A stretch of DNA of 64,000 nucleotides from Lelliottia sp. WAP21 (GTDB taxonomy: Bacteria; Pseudomonadota; Gammaproteobacteria; Enterobacterales; Enterobacteriaceae), in assembly GCF_020532665.2 (NCBI RefSeq), contig NZ_JAIWPG020000006.1, positions 186,001 to 250,000 on the forward strand, read 5' to 3'. How positions within the stretch are numbered: the stretch's first letter is position 1; every line of letters begins with the position of its first letter. The position numbers and the translations under genes were made by a program. This document shows, one piece after another, positions 30,142 to 40,153 of the stretch. The notes under the pieces are model-generated. The model was not told the DNA's origin and did not search any database. It saw nothing but the letters and a program-made list of their open reading frames with translations.

Positions 30142-30168
30142 CTCTCCTCTTCCATCGGAAGAGGAGAG
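30142..30168. repeat. Palindromic intergenic element, copy 2
   Basis: CTCTCCTCTTCC-ATC-GGAAGAGGAGAG: 12-bp perfect arms, 9 nt beyond the malS stop. It has the same pyrimidine/purine-arm design and the same position after a stop codon as the elements at 23405 and 56829. No T-tract follows on the minus strand, so it is not a standard terminator. Confidence 0.65.
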
Positions 30169-30177
30169 GGACCGCGA

Positions 30178-32208
30178 TTACTGATTCCCGGCCCAGACCA
30201 CCATCACCTTATCGCCCTCATGCTGACGCACAAAGCCATAGCCCTGCTTCATGGACAAGGTTGTCTGTTTCCCTTCGCCAATGGCGGGATGGCGAGCGCG
30301 GAATTGCCCAAGTATTTGCCAGTGGGCCACAGTTTGCGCCTGCGAACCGGTAATATCCTGCCAGTTCATCTCTGAACGGGTTCCCTGTAGCGGATCGGAC
30401 CCCGTTGGGCCAAAGGGACGTTCTGATTCATCACCGTAGTAAATCTGTACTGAGCCTGGGGCAAGCAGTAACAGTTCGGCTGCACGCTGCCCGCCCTCGC
30501 GGAACAGGCGCGTATCGTGCGATGAGAGATAGCTCAGAACGTTAAAGCTTTGCAGCTTTTCTGCCATCTGCTGCCAGGTCAAATCTATGTCTGCCAGGCA
30601 ATCAACCGCTTTTGCGGCCTGCTCCTGATAATCAAAGTTGATCATCGCGTCGAACCCGTGACGATAGTATTCGCTTTGCATCACGCCGTGGCCCCAGGAT
30701 TCACCGGTCATCCAGAAGGGCGCGTCGTCGAGCTTTTTATCCGGGTTGGCTTGTTTCCAGGCCTGTAGCGCGGCAGTGGCTTGCGTTTTCAACTGTTGCC
30801 AGCCCGCCATCTCAACGTGTTTAGCGGTATCGACGCGGAATCCATCGATGCCGTAATCGCGCACCCATTGGCTTAACCAATGGGTCAGATAATCGCGCGG
30901 CGTGTAACCGGCGATTTCCTTAGCCTGTGTGTCCGGCTTGTGACGATAAAAGTTTGGCAAACCAGAAGGGGTCGTCGATTCTGTTTTGAGATCCGGCAAG
31001 AAGGCCAGTGACATCGTCAGATCGTCAAAGCCCGGATTATCGTAGTCGCCGATATCGGTGCGGATCCATTTTTTGCCCCACCAGTTTTCCCATCCCGCCT
31101 TGTCGCTGAAATTAATATAATCATTAAAGCTGTGCCAGGTTTGCCCGGCTTTCGGCGTCCAGTCGGTCCAGCGTTCGCCCAGCGTTTTTTTCAGCTCTTC
31201 ACCCTGCAGGTACAAGGCCCCGAACTGAAACGCCTGCATATCCGCAAGCGTAGCGTAGCCGGTATGGTTCATGACGACGTCAAAAAGAATACGTATCCCA
31301 CGCTGGTGCGCTTCGTCGACAAGATGACGTAAATCGTCTTCGGCGCCCATATTGGCGTCGAGCTTCGTCCAGTCCTGAGTGTAGTAGCCATGATAGGCAT
31401 AATGCGGGAAGTCACCTTTCGTCCCGCCACCCACCCAGCCGTGGATCTGCTCCAGCGGTGAACTGATCCACAGCGCATTGACGCCGAGCTGCTGTAAATA
31501 GTCGAGCTTGCTGGCCAGCCCTTTTAAATCGCCGCCGTGAAAGGTGCCTATCTCCTGCATGCCGTCTTTATGACGGCCATAGCTATTGTCATTGGTAGGA
31601 TCGCCATTCACAAAGCGGTCGGTCAGCACAAAGTAGACCGTGGCGTTTTGCCAGCTAAACGGCGCGGCTTTGTCGGTTTCTGCACGCTCCAGCAACAACA
31701 AACCGTTACTGTTCGCGGCGGGCTGTAGCGTAATTTTACCTTGTTGCACCGTTGCGGTTTGCTTGCTGTAGAAATCGCGGACGACGGTGCCTTCAGGGAA
31801 GGTGTCTGAGACCGTCAGGGTAAGGGGTTGACCCTCCCATTTGGGGCACTGGCGAATCACACTGGCGACGGACGTTTTGGCCTCGCTTTCTACCGTCAAC
31901 ATGAGCGTTGGCGTACCGGACCGCGTATCAACGCGCATCTGGTAGCGCCCATCGCGGAACAATCGCCACTGTGGTGGCGTGCCTTCGCAGGGTTTAAGAG
32001 AGAGCATCTCGTTGAGTTTTATGGTTTCTGCAGGCTGCCAGCACGTCTGGTCAAGATGTAGTGTAAGGGGTCGGGTACCCTTCACGAGCTCGGCATGGCT
32101 GGTAAATATCCCGGTGCCTTGCGGAGTAAAGGCAGAGAAACCCGTCGAGGACCAGTCGGCAAAGGCCAGCGTGGGTAAAAGCAAAAGGGCTAAAGCGGCG
32201 CGTTGCAT
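30178..32208 (-). CDS. malS: Periplasmic alpha-amylase MalS
   Basis: Endo-acting maltodextrin hydrolase of 676 residues, the E. coli length. A signal peptide (MQRAALALLLLPTLAFA) sends it to the periplasm. GH13 regions are intact: FDVVMNHTG, GFRVDTAKHVE (nucleophile Asp), GESWGHG (acid/base Glu) and LSSHDTR. An N-terminal domain with Cys precedes the barrel; in E. coli MalS has disulfides. Several MalT-box-like GGATGA/GGAGGA motifs lie upstream. Confidence 0.97.
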   Translation of the reverse strand: MQRAALALLLLPTLAFADWSSTGFSAFTPQGTGIFTSHAELVKGTRPLTLHLDQTCWQPAETIKLNEMLSLKPCEGTPPQWRLFRDGRYQMRVDTRSGTPTLMLTVESEAKTSVASVIRQCPKWEGQPLTLTVSDTFPEGTVVRDFYSKQTATVQQGKITLQPAANSNGLLLLERAETDKAAPFSWQNATVYFVLTDRFVNGDPTNDNSYGRHKDGMQEIGTFHGGDLKGLASKLDYLQQLGVNALWISSPLEQIHGWVGGGTKGDFPHYAYHGYYTQDWTKLDANMGAEDDLRHLVDEAHQRGIRILFDVVMNHTGYATLADMQAFQFGALYLQGEELKKTLGERWTDWTPKAGQTWHSFNDYINFSDKAGWENWWGKKWIRTDIGDYDNPGFDDLTMSLAFLPDLKTESTTPSGLPNFYRHKPDTQAKEIAGYTPRDYLTHWLSQWVRDYGIDGFRVDTAKHVEMAGWQQLKTQATAALQAWKQANPDKKLDDAPFWMTGESWGHGVMQSEYYRHGFDAMINFDYQEQAAKAVDCLADIDLTWQQMAEKLQSFNVLSYLSSHDTRLFREGGQRAAELLLLAPGSVQIYYGDESERPFGPTGSDPLQGTRSEMNWQDITGSQAQTVAHWQILGQFRARHPAIGEGKQTTLSMKQGYGFVRQHEGDKVMVVWAGNQ

Positions 32209-32249
32209 TCCATATTCCTGTTGCAGCTATTTTAACCAGTGTGCCATCA

Positions 32250-32307
32250 GGATGATTTGCCTGACTCCTCCTCCGTCCGTTTCTGCCAGGAGGAGCCGAA
32301 AGGATGA
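32250..32307 (-). promoter_or_regulatory. Cluster of MalT-box-like motifs upstream of malS
   Basis: GGA(T/G)GA cores occur at 32250-32255, 32289-32294 and 32302-32307 on the plus strand, and at 32266-32271 and 32269-32274 on the minus strand. They all fall 40-100 bp before malS, a MalT-dependent gene in E. coli. The rest of 32209-32522 holds the bax leader, with a TATGAT hexamer at 32447-32452. Confidence 0.5.
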
Positions 32308-32522
32308 GTGATCCCGCGCAAAATTAGGCGCTTATCTGCGAGATCGCACACAAATTTGCAGAAATGATGCTTAAGTGAGCAAGTTTCAGGTGACATAGTT
32401 TCGGAAATGGACTATTTCTTTGAGTGCTCTGAAAGGTTATTTTTGATATGATTTGAGATTCAGCTCTCAATTTTGTGAAAAAAATAAAGGGTTGGAACGT
32501 TTATATCCGACCAGGAGACCTA

Positions 32523-33359
32523 ATGATATCGACTCCCATACGACGATTTGGGGCTACGATACTCATGTTGCTCACCGTGACTTTTTCAGGTGAGGTGCTT
32601 GCGAAGACGCACACGGACACAACGAGTAAGAAAGCCCACGTCATTAAGACGACGACAACAAGCAGTAAGAGTAAGGTTAGCAGTAAACAAGAGTATTCTC
32701 GCAATAGTGTAAAAAGTAGTTCACTGCCTGATTTGCGAAAATACCCTTCCGGAACACCAAGGAAAAAAGCGTTTCTCCGGACGGTAATGCCTTATATTAC
32801 AAGCCAAAACTCTGCGATTACCGCGGATCGTAACTGGCTGATTTCAAAACAGTACGAAAGCCGTTGGTCACCTACGGAACGCAATCGTCTTAAGGACATT
32901 GCGAAACGTTATAAAGTGAGCTGGAACGGAAATACGCGTCGTGTTCCGTGGAACACTCTGCTTGAGCGCGTGGATATTATTCCGGGCAGCATGGTCGCAA
33001 CCATGGCCGCCGCCGAAAGTGGCTGGGGTACATCTAAGCTGGCCCGTAACAACAACAACCTCTTTGGCATGAAATGTACCAAGGGGCGTTGTACGAATGC
33101 GCCAGGAAAAGTGAAAGGGTACTCACAGTTTGAATCGGTTAAAGATTCCGTGAATGCCTATGTCGTGAATCTGAACACGCATCCGGCCTATTCGTCGTTC
33201 CGTAAGTCACGCGCACAGCTGCGTAAAGCGGATCAGGAAGTGACTGCGAGCACGATGATTCACAAGCTGAAAGGGTATTCCACACAGGGCAAGAGCTATA
33301 ACAATTATCTCTTCGCAATGTATCAGGATAACCAGCGCTTGATTGCCGCACATATGTAA
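32523..33359 (+). CDS. bax: Bax, glucosaminidase-domain protein
   Basis: Exported protein of 278 residues (274 in E. coli). The start at 32523 follows AGGAG; an in-frame ATG 48 nt upstream adds 16 unlikely residues. MISTPIRRFGATILMLLTVTF is a signal or anchor segment. A Ser/Thr/Lys-rich linker (about 30-75) precedes an N-acetylglucosaminidase-like domain with the catalytic Glu in AAAESGWGTSKLARNNNNLFG. It probably cleaves peptidoglycan. It converges on xylR, from which a strong terminator separates it. Confidence 0.96.
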   Translation: MISTPIRRFGATILMLLTVTFSGEVLAKTHTDTTSKKAHVIKTTTTSSKSKVSSKQEYSRNSVKSSSLPDLRKYPSGTPRKKAFLRTVMPYITSQNSAITADRNWLISKQYESRWSPTERNRLKDIAKRYKVSWNGNTRRVPWNTLLERVDIIPGSMVATMAAAESGWGTSKLARNNNNLFGMKCTKGRCTNAPGKVKGYSQFESVKDSVNAYVVNLNTHPAYSSFRKSRAQLRKADQEVTASTMIHKLKGYSTQGKSYNNYLFAMYQDNQRLIAAHM

Positions 33360-33367
33360 TTGCCAAA

Positions 33368-33396
33368 AAAAACGCCTTCCACTGGAAGGCGTTTTT
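33368..33396. terminator. Bidirectional terminator between bax and xylR
   Basis: AAAAACGCCTTCC, loop ACT, GGAAGGCGTTTTT: a 13-bp perfect stem with A- and T-tracts, so it can end transcripts from both converging genes. Confidence 0.92.
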
Positions 33397-33412
33397 CTTT
33401 ATGCCACGCGCA

Positions 33413-34591
33413 TTACACCAGCACTTCGCTGTACCGCTCCCGATACTCTTTCGGTGTCGTGTCATACTCTTTTTTAAAGACGGAATAGAAATATTGCAGT
33501 GACGGGTATCCGCACATCTGTGAAATTTCATTGATCGACAGTGACGTCGAGATCAGCAGGCTGCGCGCCTTTTCCAGCTTTTCGGCGTGAATCACCGCAT
33601 GGATAGTTTCGCCTACCTCCTCCTTAAAGCGTTTTTCCAGATTGGAACGCGAAATCCCCACGGCATCCAGCACCTGATCAACTTTGATACCTTTACAGGC
33701 ATGATTGCGAATGTAATGCATTGCCTGGATGACCGCCGGATCGTTTAACGAGCGATAGTCCGTGGAGCGTCGTTCAACGACACGCACGGGCGGGACCAGA
33801 AGACGTTGCAAAGGAAGCGTTTCATTATCCAGCAGGCGATGGAGCAGTTTTGCCGCCTGGTAGCCCATCTGACGAGTGCCCTGTGCTACCGATGACAGCG
33901 CTACCCGTGACAAATAACGGGTCAGCTCTTCGTTATCAATGCCAATCACGCACAGTTTTTCAGGGACGGGAATATGCAAATGATCGCATACCTGAAGGAT
34001 GTGACGCGCCCGCGCATCGGTAACCGCTATGATGCCCGTTTGCGGGGGCAATGTTTGCAGCCAGTCGGCGAGACGATTTTGTGCGTGTTGCCAGTTCTCC
34101 GGTGCGGTTTCCAGCCCTTGATAGACCACACCGCGATACTTCTCCTGCGCCACGATTTGGCAGAACGCATATTCACGCTCCATCGCCCAGCCTTTCCCGC
34201 TGGAGGCGGGCAGGCCGTAGAAGGCAAAGCGATGTACCCCTTTTTCTTTCAGGTGAAGAAACGCACTTTCAACCAGCGCGTGGTTGTCCGTCGCGATGTA
34301 ATGCACCGGCGGATATTTCTCGGGAGAGTGGAAAGAGCCGCCGACGCCGACAATAGGTACGTCGACATCGACCAGCATCCGCTGGATATCAGGATCGTCA
34401 TAGTCTGCGATGACGCCATCACCCAGCCAGTCTTTAATGGTTTCGATACTGGCCCGGAAGTCCTCTTCTATAAAGATGTCCCATTCGGATTGCGACGCCT
34501 GCAAATACTCACCTACGCCCTCCACAACCTGGCGGTCATAGGCTTTGTTGGCATTGAATAACAACGTAATGCGGTGACGCTTTTCAAACAT
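33413..34591 (-). CDS. xylR: Xylose operon activator XylR
   Basis: AraC/XylS-type activator of 392 residues, the E. coli length. Unusually for AraC proteins, the sensor (about 1-270) is a LacI/periplasmic-binding-protein fold that binds D-xylose: FYGLPASSGKGWAMERE, GIIAVTDARARHIL, CVIGIDNEELTRYLS. The C-terminal 100 residues carry the two helix-turn-helix motifs, with SINEISQMCGYPSLQYFYSVFKKEY. It is the last gene after xylFGH, with a 28-nt gap from xylH. Confidence 0.98.
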   Translation of the reverse strand: MFEKRHRITLLFNANKAYDRQVVEGVGEYLQASQSEWDIFIEEDFRASIETIKDWLGDGVIADYDDPDIQRMLVDVDVPIVGVGGSFHSPEKYPPVHYIATDNHALVESAFLHLKEKGVHRFAFYGLPASSGKGWAMEREYAFCQIVAQEKYRGVVYQGLETAPENWQHAQNRLADWLQTLPPQTGIIAVTDARARHILQVCDHLHIPVPEKLCVIGIDNEELTRYLSRVALSSVAQGTRQMGYQAAKLLHRLLDNETLPLQRLLVPPVRVVERRSTDYRSLNDPAVIQAMHYIRNHACKGIKVDQVLDAVGISRSNLEKRFKEEVGETIHAVIHAEKLEKARSLLISTSLSINEISQMCGYPSLQYFYSVFKKEYDTTPKEYRERYSEVLV

Positions 34592-34619
34592 GGCTTACCT
34601 TTCCCCAAAAAAGTGATTC

Positions 34620-35801
34620 TCAGGCTCGTCTTTTCGTTGCGGAGTCCATCCATACGGCCAGTAACAGAATGGCGCCCTTAACGATATACTGCCAGAACGT
34701 CGGCACGTCCATCATACTCATTCCGTTATCCAACGACGCCATGATAAATGCCCCCATGACGGCCCCCGCCACGCTGCCAATACCGCCTGCAAGACTGGTT
34801 CCACCAATCACACAAGCCGCAATCGCATCCAGCTCGGCGATGTTACCGGCAGAGGGAGAACCTGCCCCTAAACGTGAGCTCAGGATCAGCCCGGCGATGG
34901 CCACCATCAGGCCATTAATCGCAAATACCGCAAGCTTGGTGCGTTCGACGTTGATCCCTGACAAGCGCGCCGCTTCCAGATTGCCGCCAATAGCATAGAT
35001 GCGCCGTCCAAACGCCGTACGGGTCGCCATAAACATACCGGCCAGCAACAGCAGCGTCAGGATCAGCACGGGCGTAGGCACACCGCGATAATCGTTCAGA
35101 AGCCAAATTGCCCCTAACACGATCACTGCGGTTAAGGCCTGACGTCCCACCACGGAAGTGGAGGCAGGCGCAGCAAGGCCTAAGGCCTGACGACGCATAC
35201 GTCCGCGCCATTGCCAGCCGACAAACGCCATCAAACCGATCGCGCCCAGCGTAAAGCCAAGGCCGTCAGAAAGGTAGCTCTGTCCAATCTGCGACATTGA
35301 GGCACTGGTGGGGGAAACGGTGGTGCCGTTAGTGATACCGATGAGGATCCCGCGAAACGCCAGCATCCCCGCCAGAGTGACAATAAACGAGGGTACTTTT
35401 CGATAGGCGACCCACCAGCCATTCCATGCACCCAGCAGCAGACCCAGCACCAGCGTGAACGCCACAGTCAACGGCAGGGGCCAACCCAGCCACACATCAA
35501 AGATTGCTGCAACACCGCCCAGCAATCCCATCATAGAGCCCACCGAGAGGTCTATCTCGGCCGAGATAATCACGAACACCATACCCACGGCCAGAATCCC
35601 GGTGATGGCGGTCTGGCGAAGCAGGTTAGAGACGTTGCGTGCACTTAAGTAAGAGCCGTCGGTCATCCAGGTAAAAAACAGCATAATCGCGATGATGGCG
35701 GCAATCATCACAAACACCTGCAGATTTAACGCTTTCAGCCCTGCGAACGCGCCGGGCGTCGGAACAGCGACTTTTACCTCAGACGGATTGCTTTTCGACA
35801 T
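34620..35801 (-). CDS. xylH: D-xylose ABC transporter, permease
   Basis: Inner-membrane permease of 393 residues (393 in E. coli) with about ten hydrophobic segments. The family stretch [21 protein letters not shown] is near residue 80 and [17 protein letters not shown] near 330. It overlaps xylG by 23 nt, as in E. coli. It works with XylG and XylF in high-affinity xylose import. Confidence 0.97.
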   Translation of the reverse strand: MSKSNPSEVKVAVPTPGAFAGLKALNLQVFVMIAAIIAIMLFFTWMTDGSYLSARNVSNLLRQTAITGILAVGMVFVIISAEIDLSVGSMMGLLGGVAAIFDVWLGWPLPLTVAFTLVLGLLLGAWNGWWVAYRKVPSFIVTLAGMLAFRGILIGITNGTTVSPTSASMSQIGQSYLSDGLGFTLGAIGLMAFVGWQWRGRMRRQALGLAAPASTSVVGRQALTAVIVLGAIWLLNDYRGVPTPVLILTLLLLAGMFMATRTAFGRRIYAIGGNLEAARLSGINVERTKLAVFAINGLMVAIAGLILSSRLGAGSPSAGNIAELDAIAACVIGGTSLAGGIGSVAGAVMGAFIMASLDNGMSMMDVPTFWQYIVKGAILLLAVWMDSATKRRA

Positions 35802-37320
35802 GACGTTCGCTCCTCAATGCGGCTTCCATTACCTTTTCCTGGGTCAGGTTTTGGTTAATCAAGTTGGCTTTCAGCTTGCCTTCGTGCATAACCAGCACGC
35901 GATCGCTCAGCCCGAGCACTTCGGGAAGCTCAGAGGAGATCACAATAACGGCGATGCCTTGCTGGACCAGTTGGTTGATGAGTTTGTAGATTTCGTATTT
36001 CGCACCGATATCGATTCCCCGCGTTGGCTCATCAAGAATCAAAATTCGGGGATTGAGCAACAGGCAGCGTGCCAGAATGGCTTTTTGCTGATTCCCTCCG
36101 CTCAGGCGCCCTATCGCCAGTTCGGGAGAGGAGGTTTTCACTTTGAGTCGGTCCAGCGACTGGAGTATGCACTGCTGTTCAGCTGCATCATCCAGGCTGC
36201 TCAACACGCCGGAAAACTGATCCAGCGCGGCGAGTGTGATATTTTTCCCCACCGCCATGACCGGTACGATGCCGTCTTTTTTGCGATCCTCCGGCACCAT
36301 AGCAATGCCGTGGGCAATCGCCTGCTGGCAGGTATTGATCTGCACCGGTTGGCCATCAATGAAGATTTTTCCTTCCCAGCGCCCGGGCCAGACGCCAAAC
36401 AAACACTGTACGGCTTCCGTGCGTCCGGCCCCCACCAGCCCGGCGATCCCCAGAATCTCTCCACGCTTAAGGGAAAATGAGATGTCATTCACCCGCTTGA
36501 TATGGCGATTAACCGGGTGCCACGCCGTCAGGTTTTCGACACGCAGGATCTCTGCGCCGGCGGCATGCGGTTCCGTGGGGTATAACGCCGTCAGCTCTCG
36601 ACCCACCATCATGGTGATGATGTCATCCTCGCTCATGCCCGCAGCATCGCGCGTACCGATATGTTGCCCATCGCGGATAACGCAGATGGTGTCTGATATG
36701 GCTTTGACTTCATTGAGTTTGTGCGAAATATAAATGCAGGCGATCCCGTGGTTTTGCAGGTCGCGGATAATATTGAGCAGTACCGCTGTTTCTTGTTCGG
36801 TCAACGAGGCGGTCGGTTCGTCGAGAATCAACAGGCGCACCTGTTTATTCAATGCCTTAGCGATTTCGACCAGCTGTTGTTGGCCCAACCCCAAATCACC
36901 CACGCGCGTATTGGGCGAAATGGCCAGGCTCACCTGTGCCAGCAGCTTTTCACAGCGTAGCGTCATGGTGTCGTAGTCCAGCACGCCGTGGCGGGAAATC
37001 TCTGCACCAAGGAAAATGTTTTCGAGCACGGTCAGGTGCTTAACCAGCGCCAGTTCCTGATGAATAATGGCGATACCTTTGCGTTCGGTATCACGGATAT
37101 GGGTGGCCTGTAGCGTTTCGCCAGAAAAGATGATTTCGCCGTCATAACTGCCATGGGGGTAAATCCCGCACAGCACTTTCATCAGCGTGGATTTGCCGGA
37201 ACCATTTTCACCACACAGCGAGACGATCTCCCCTGGGTTTAACCGCAGGCTGACATTGTCTACAGCCTTAACAACACCAAAGGCTTTGGTGATACTTTTC
37301 ATTTCGAGTAAATAAGGCAT
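35779..37320 (-). CDS. xylG: D-xylose ABC transporter, ATPase
   Basis: Double-cassette sugar ATPase of 513 residues (513 in E. coli). The first cassette has Walker [10 protein letters not shown], signature [15 protein letters not shown] and Walker [11 protein letters not shown]. The second has a degenerate nucleotide loop (GLVGAGRTE), signature [16 protein letters not shown] and [11 protein letters not shown], as is normal for this family. The start at 37320 (MPYLLEMKS) matches E. coli; the in-frame ATG 36 nt upstream is unlikely. Confidence 0.97.
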   Translation of the reverse strand: MPYLLEMKSITKAFGVVKAVDNVSLRLNPGEIVSLCGENGSGKSTLMKVLCGIYPHGSYDGEIIFSGETLQATHIRDTERKGIAIIHQELALVKHLTVLENIFLGAEISRHGVLDYDTMTLRCEKLLAQVSLAISPNTRVGDLGLGQQQLVEIAKALNKQVRLLILDEPTASLTEQETAVLLNIIRDLQNHGIACIYISHKLNEVKAISDTICVIRDGQHIGTRDAAGMSEDDIITMMVGRELTALYPTEPHAAGAEILRVENLTAWHPVNRHIKRVNDISFSLKRGEILGIAGLVGAGRTEAVQCLFGVWPGRWEGKIFIDGQPVQINTCQQAIAHGIAMVPEDRKKDGIVPVMAVGKNITLAALDQFSGVLSSLDDAAEQQCILQSLDRLKVKTSSPELAIGRLSGGNQQKAILARCLLLNPRILILDEPTRGIDIGAKYEIYKLINQLVQQGIAVIVISSELPEVLGLSDRVLVMHEGKLKANLINQNLTQEKVMEAALRSERHVEKQSV

Positions 37321-37361
37321 AACGGCTCCACATGACCTGAAGGAAAAACCGTACATGTCGA

Positions 37362-37386
37362 CGTGCCCCTGAAATCAGGGGCCACG
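37362..37386 (-). ncRNA. Hairpin between xylF and xylG
   Basis: CGTGCCCCTGA and TCAGGGGCCACG form a stem with a tiny loop and one bulged base, 5 nt after the xylF stop. There is no T-tract. Such hairpins after the binding-protein gene of an ABC operon protect the upstream mRNA and favour more binding protein than membrane components. Confidence 0.55.
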
Positions 37387-37391
37387 AGGGG

Positions 37392-38387
37392 TTAGAGTTC
37401 GCTCTTTTTGTGGAAGCCGTCTTTCACAACGGTGGCATCGATGTTTTCTTTGTTCACCTCAATAGGCGTCAGTAAACGTGCAGGCACATCTTTCAAGCCG
37501 TTGTTTAAGCTGGTATCGGCTTTCGGCTGCTGACCATTGCCCAGCTCAACGGCAATCTCTGCGGCCGTGTTGGCAAGTTGAGTAATAGGTTTATAAACGG
37601 TCATGGTCTGCGTGCCGTTGAGAATACGTTTTACTCCTGCGAGGTCGGCATCTTGCCCGGAGATCGCCACTTTACCTGCCAGCCCTTGCGCACTTAAAGC
37701 CTGAATGGCGCCGCCTGCGGTGGCATCGTTTGACGCGACCACGGCATCGATTTTGTTATTGTTGGCTGTCAGCGCATTTTCCATGATTTTCAGTGCATTT
37801 TCCGGTAGCCAGCCATCAGCCCATTGATCGCCGACAATTTTAATTTTGCCTTCGTCAATATACGGCTTCAGCACTTTCATTTGGCCTTCGCGGAACAATT
37901 TGGCATTGTTATCAACAGGGGAACCGCCCATCAGGAAATAATTCCCCTGTGGCACCTTATTAACCAGACTTTGCGCCTGAATTTCGCCCACTTTTTCGTT
38001 ATCAAAAGAAATATAAAAATCGATGTCAGCATTATTAATCATACGGTCGTAAGCCAAAACCTTTATGCCTTCTTGTTTGGCTTCTTTAACCACATTACTT
38101 AATACCTGACCGTTGTAAGGAATAATAACGAGCACATCAACGCCGCGGTTAATCATATTTTCAATTTGCGACATTTGTGTTTCTTCATTTCCGTTAGCGG
38201 ACTGAACAAACACTTTTGCACCGAGGGATTCTGCTTTTTTCACGAAGATATCGCGATCCTTTTGCCAGCGTTCAAGGCGAAGATCGTCAATTGCCATCCC
38301 AATTTTGACTTCTTTAGCATGGCCCGCAACGCTCGTCAGCAGTAGCGAAGCGCAGAGAGTCAGGCACAGGTTTTTTATCGTCATCAT
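37392..38387 (-). CDS. xylF: D-xylose-binding periplasmic protein
   Basis: Solute-binding protein of 331 residues (330 in E. coli). Signal peptide MMTIKNLCLTLCASLLLTSVAGHA is followed by the mature start KEVKIGMAIDDLRLERWQKD. Two adjacent ATGs (38387 and 38384) both fit the AAAGG site; the second gives exactly the E. coli length. The first gene of xylFGH, divergent from xylAB, with CRP and XylR control expected from the shared intergenic region. Confidence 0.97.
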   Translation of the reverse strand: MMTIKNLCLTLCASLLLTSVAGHAKEVKIGMAIDDLRLERWQKDRDIFVKKAESLGAKVFVQSANGNEETQMSQIENMINRGVDVLVIIPYNGQVLSNVVKEAKQEGIKVLAYDRMINNADIDFYISFDNEKVGEIQAQSLVNKVPQGNYFLMGGSPVDNNAKLFREGQMKVLKPYIDEGKIKIVGDQWADGWLPENALKIMENALTANNNKIDAVVASNDATAGGAIQALSAQGLAGKVAISGQDADLAGVKRILNGTQTMTVYKPITQLANTAAEIAVELGNGQQPKADTSLNNGLKDVPARLLTPIEVNKENIDATVVKDGFHKKSEL

Positions 38388-38532
38388 TATATTACCTTTC
38401 TTGTAGGGTGGTGAAACGGAGACAAAAGAATCATTCACTGCCGGATACGCAGCAAATTCTTAACGTGGAATGGCAAACTGGCAATTACTGATTTTTATCT
38501 TCTCGTTACGATATTTGGTTTATTTGTGAATT

Positions 38533-38548
38533 TATGACCGCGATCTGA
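38533..38548. promoter_or_regulatory. CRP-like site between xylF and xylA
   Basis: TATGA-N6-TCTGA, embedded in ATTTATGACCGCGATCTGAT, agrees with the 22-bp CRP consensus at about 14 positions. The E. coli xylF-xylA spacer has a single CRP site that serves both operons, and this is the best match in the 369-bp spacer. Confidence 0.5.
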
Positions 38549-38665
38549 TTTTCAAACCCGTAACTTATTAATTACACATGATTCTGGAATAAACGCCGAA
38601 AAATCGTTTGCAGGCGTATTGTTTTTGCGAGCCAGCGCACGTTTGTGCATTCTCTGAATGCCAGT

Positions 38666-38695
38666 GTGAAATAACGTAATTGAGCAACGTGAAAT
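38666..38695 (+). promoter_or_regulatory. Candidate XylR binding repeats before xylA
   Basis: Direct repeats GTGAAAT at 38666-38672 and 38689-38695, 23 bp apart, in a stretch that also matches the E. coli xylA leader (GTGTGAAATAAC, AATTGAGCAAC). XylR binds two direct repeats next to the -35 region of xylA in E. coli. The rest of 38388-38756 shows no gene. Confidence 0.55.
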
Positions 38696-38756
38696 GAGTA
38701 TTCACTATTACTGCAGTATCGATTACTCGCCGCACCTCTTGATTATGGAGTTCAAT

Positions 38757-40079
38757 ATGCAAGCTTATTTCGACCAACTCGATCGCGTTCGCTACGAAGG
38801 CCCGAAATCCACCAATCCTTTAGCATTCCGTCATTACAATCCGGACGAGCTGGTGCTGGGTAAGCGCATGGAAGATCACCTGCGTTTTGCCGCGTGCTAC
38901 TGGCATACCTTCTGCTGGAACGGTGCGGACATGTTTGGCGTCGGTTCATTTGATCGTCCGTGGCAGCAGCCGGGCGAGGCGCTGGAGCTGGCGAAACGCA
39001 AAGCCGATGTCGCATTTGAATTCTTCCACAAGCTGAATGTGCCTTACTACTGCTTCCACGATGTGGACGTCTCTCCGGAAGGGGCATCGCTGAAAGAGTA
39101 TCTGAACAACTTTGCGCAGATGGTCGACTATCTGGGAGAAAAACAGCAACAAAGCGGCGTGAAATTACTGTGGGGAACGGCTAACTGTTTCACCAATCCA
39201 CGTTACGGCGCGGGTGCCGCGACAAGCCCGGATCCGGAAGTGTTCAGCTGGGCCGCCACGCAGGTGGTCACCGCAATGAATGCGACGCACAAGCTGGGCG
39301 GTGAAAACTACGTACTGTGGGGGGGGCGTGAAGGTTACGAAACGCTGCTCAATACCGACCTGCGCCAGGAGCGCGAGCAGATTGGCCGCTTCATGCAGAT
39401 GGTTGTCGACCACAAACACAAGATTGGCTTCCGCGGCACGCTGCTCATTGAACCAAAACCACAAGAGCCTACCAAGCACCAGTACGACTACGATGTGGCG
39501 ACCGTGTATGGCTTCCTGAAGCAGTTTGGTCTGGAAAAAGAGATCAAAGTGAACATTGAGGCGAACCACGCCACTCTGGCGGGCCACTCATTCCATCATG
39601 AGATTGCCTCTGCGATTGCGTTGGGTATCTTCGGTTCTGTCGATGCCAACCGTGGCGATCCGCAGCTGGGCTGGGATACTGACCAGTTCCCGGTCAGCGT
39701 CGAAGAGAACGCGCTGGTGATGTATGAAATCATCAAAGCAGGTGGCTTTACGACAGGTGGTCTGAACTTTGATGCCAAAGTCCGCCGTCAAAGCACCGAT
39801 AAATACGACCTGTTCTATGGTCACATCGGGGCGATGGACACGATGGCGCTGGCGCTGAAAGTCGCGGCGCGCATGATTGAAGACGGCGAGCTGGATAAGC
39901 GCGTTGCGAAGCGTTATGCCGGCTGGAACAGTGAGCTGGGTCAGCAAATTTTAAAAGGCCAGTTATCCCTGGCGGATATTGCGAAGTACGCTGAACAACA
40001 CAATCTGGCGCCGCAGCATCAGAGTGGGCATCAGGAACTGCTGGAAAACCTGGTGAATCACTACTTGTTCGATAAGTAA
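38757..40079 (+). CDS. xylA: Xylose isomerase
   Basis: Converts D-xylose to D-xylulose with Mg2+ or Mn2+. It has 440 residues, exactly the E. coli length. Catalytic His101 and Asp104 are in [11 protein letters not shown]; metal ligands occur in [32 protein letters not shown] and [19 protein letters not shown]. The start at 38757 follows GGAG and matches [11 protein letters not shown] in E. coli; the frame is open back to 38694, but that adds 21 unlikely residues. Confidence 0.99.
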   Translation: MQAYFDQLDRVRYEGPKSTNPLAFRHYNPDELVLGKRMEDHLRFAACYWHTFCWNGADMFGVGSFDRPWQQPGEALELAKRKADVAFEFFHKLNVPYYCFHDVDVSPEGASLKEYLNNFAQMVDYLGEKQQQSGVKLLWGTANCFTNPRYGAGAATSPDPEVFSWAATQVVTAMNATHKLGGENYVLWGGREGYETLLNTDLRQEREQIGRFMQMVVDHKHKIGFRGTLLIEPKPQEPTKHQYDYDVATVYGFLKQFGLEKEIKVNIEANHATLAGHSFHHEIASAIALGIFGSVDANRGDPQLGWDTDQFPVSVEENALVMYEIIKAGGFTTGGLNFDAKVRRQSTDKYDLFYGHIGAMDTMALALKVAARMIEDGELDKRVAKRYAGWNSELGQQILKGQLSLADIAKYAEQHNLAPQHQSGHQELLENLVNHYLFDK

Positions 40080-40102
40080 TCCGTCGGGAAAGACGTGGAT
40101 AA

Positions 40103-40128
40103 GCCCGGTCAGCGTTGTGCAACCGGGC
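40103..40128 (+). terminator. Attenuator-like hairpin between xylA and xylB
   Basis: GCCCGGT (40103-40109), a 12-nt loop, ACCGGGC (40122-40128), then ATTTCTTTTT. It lies 23 nt after xylA and 26 nt before xylB, so partial termination would lower kinase relative to isomerase. Confidence 0.65.
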
Positions 40129-40153
40129 ATTTCTTTTTAAAGGAGTCGCCGCA

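Noticed and set aside
32420-32452. TTGAGT and TATGAT as the bax promoter
   Set aside because: The spacing is 21 bp; only the -10 element is mentioned, as a possibility.
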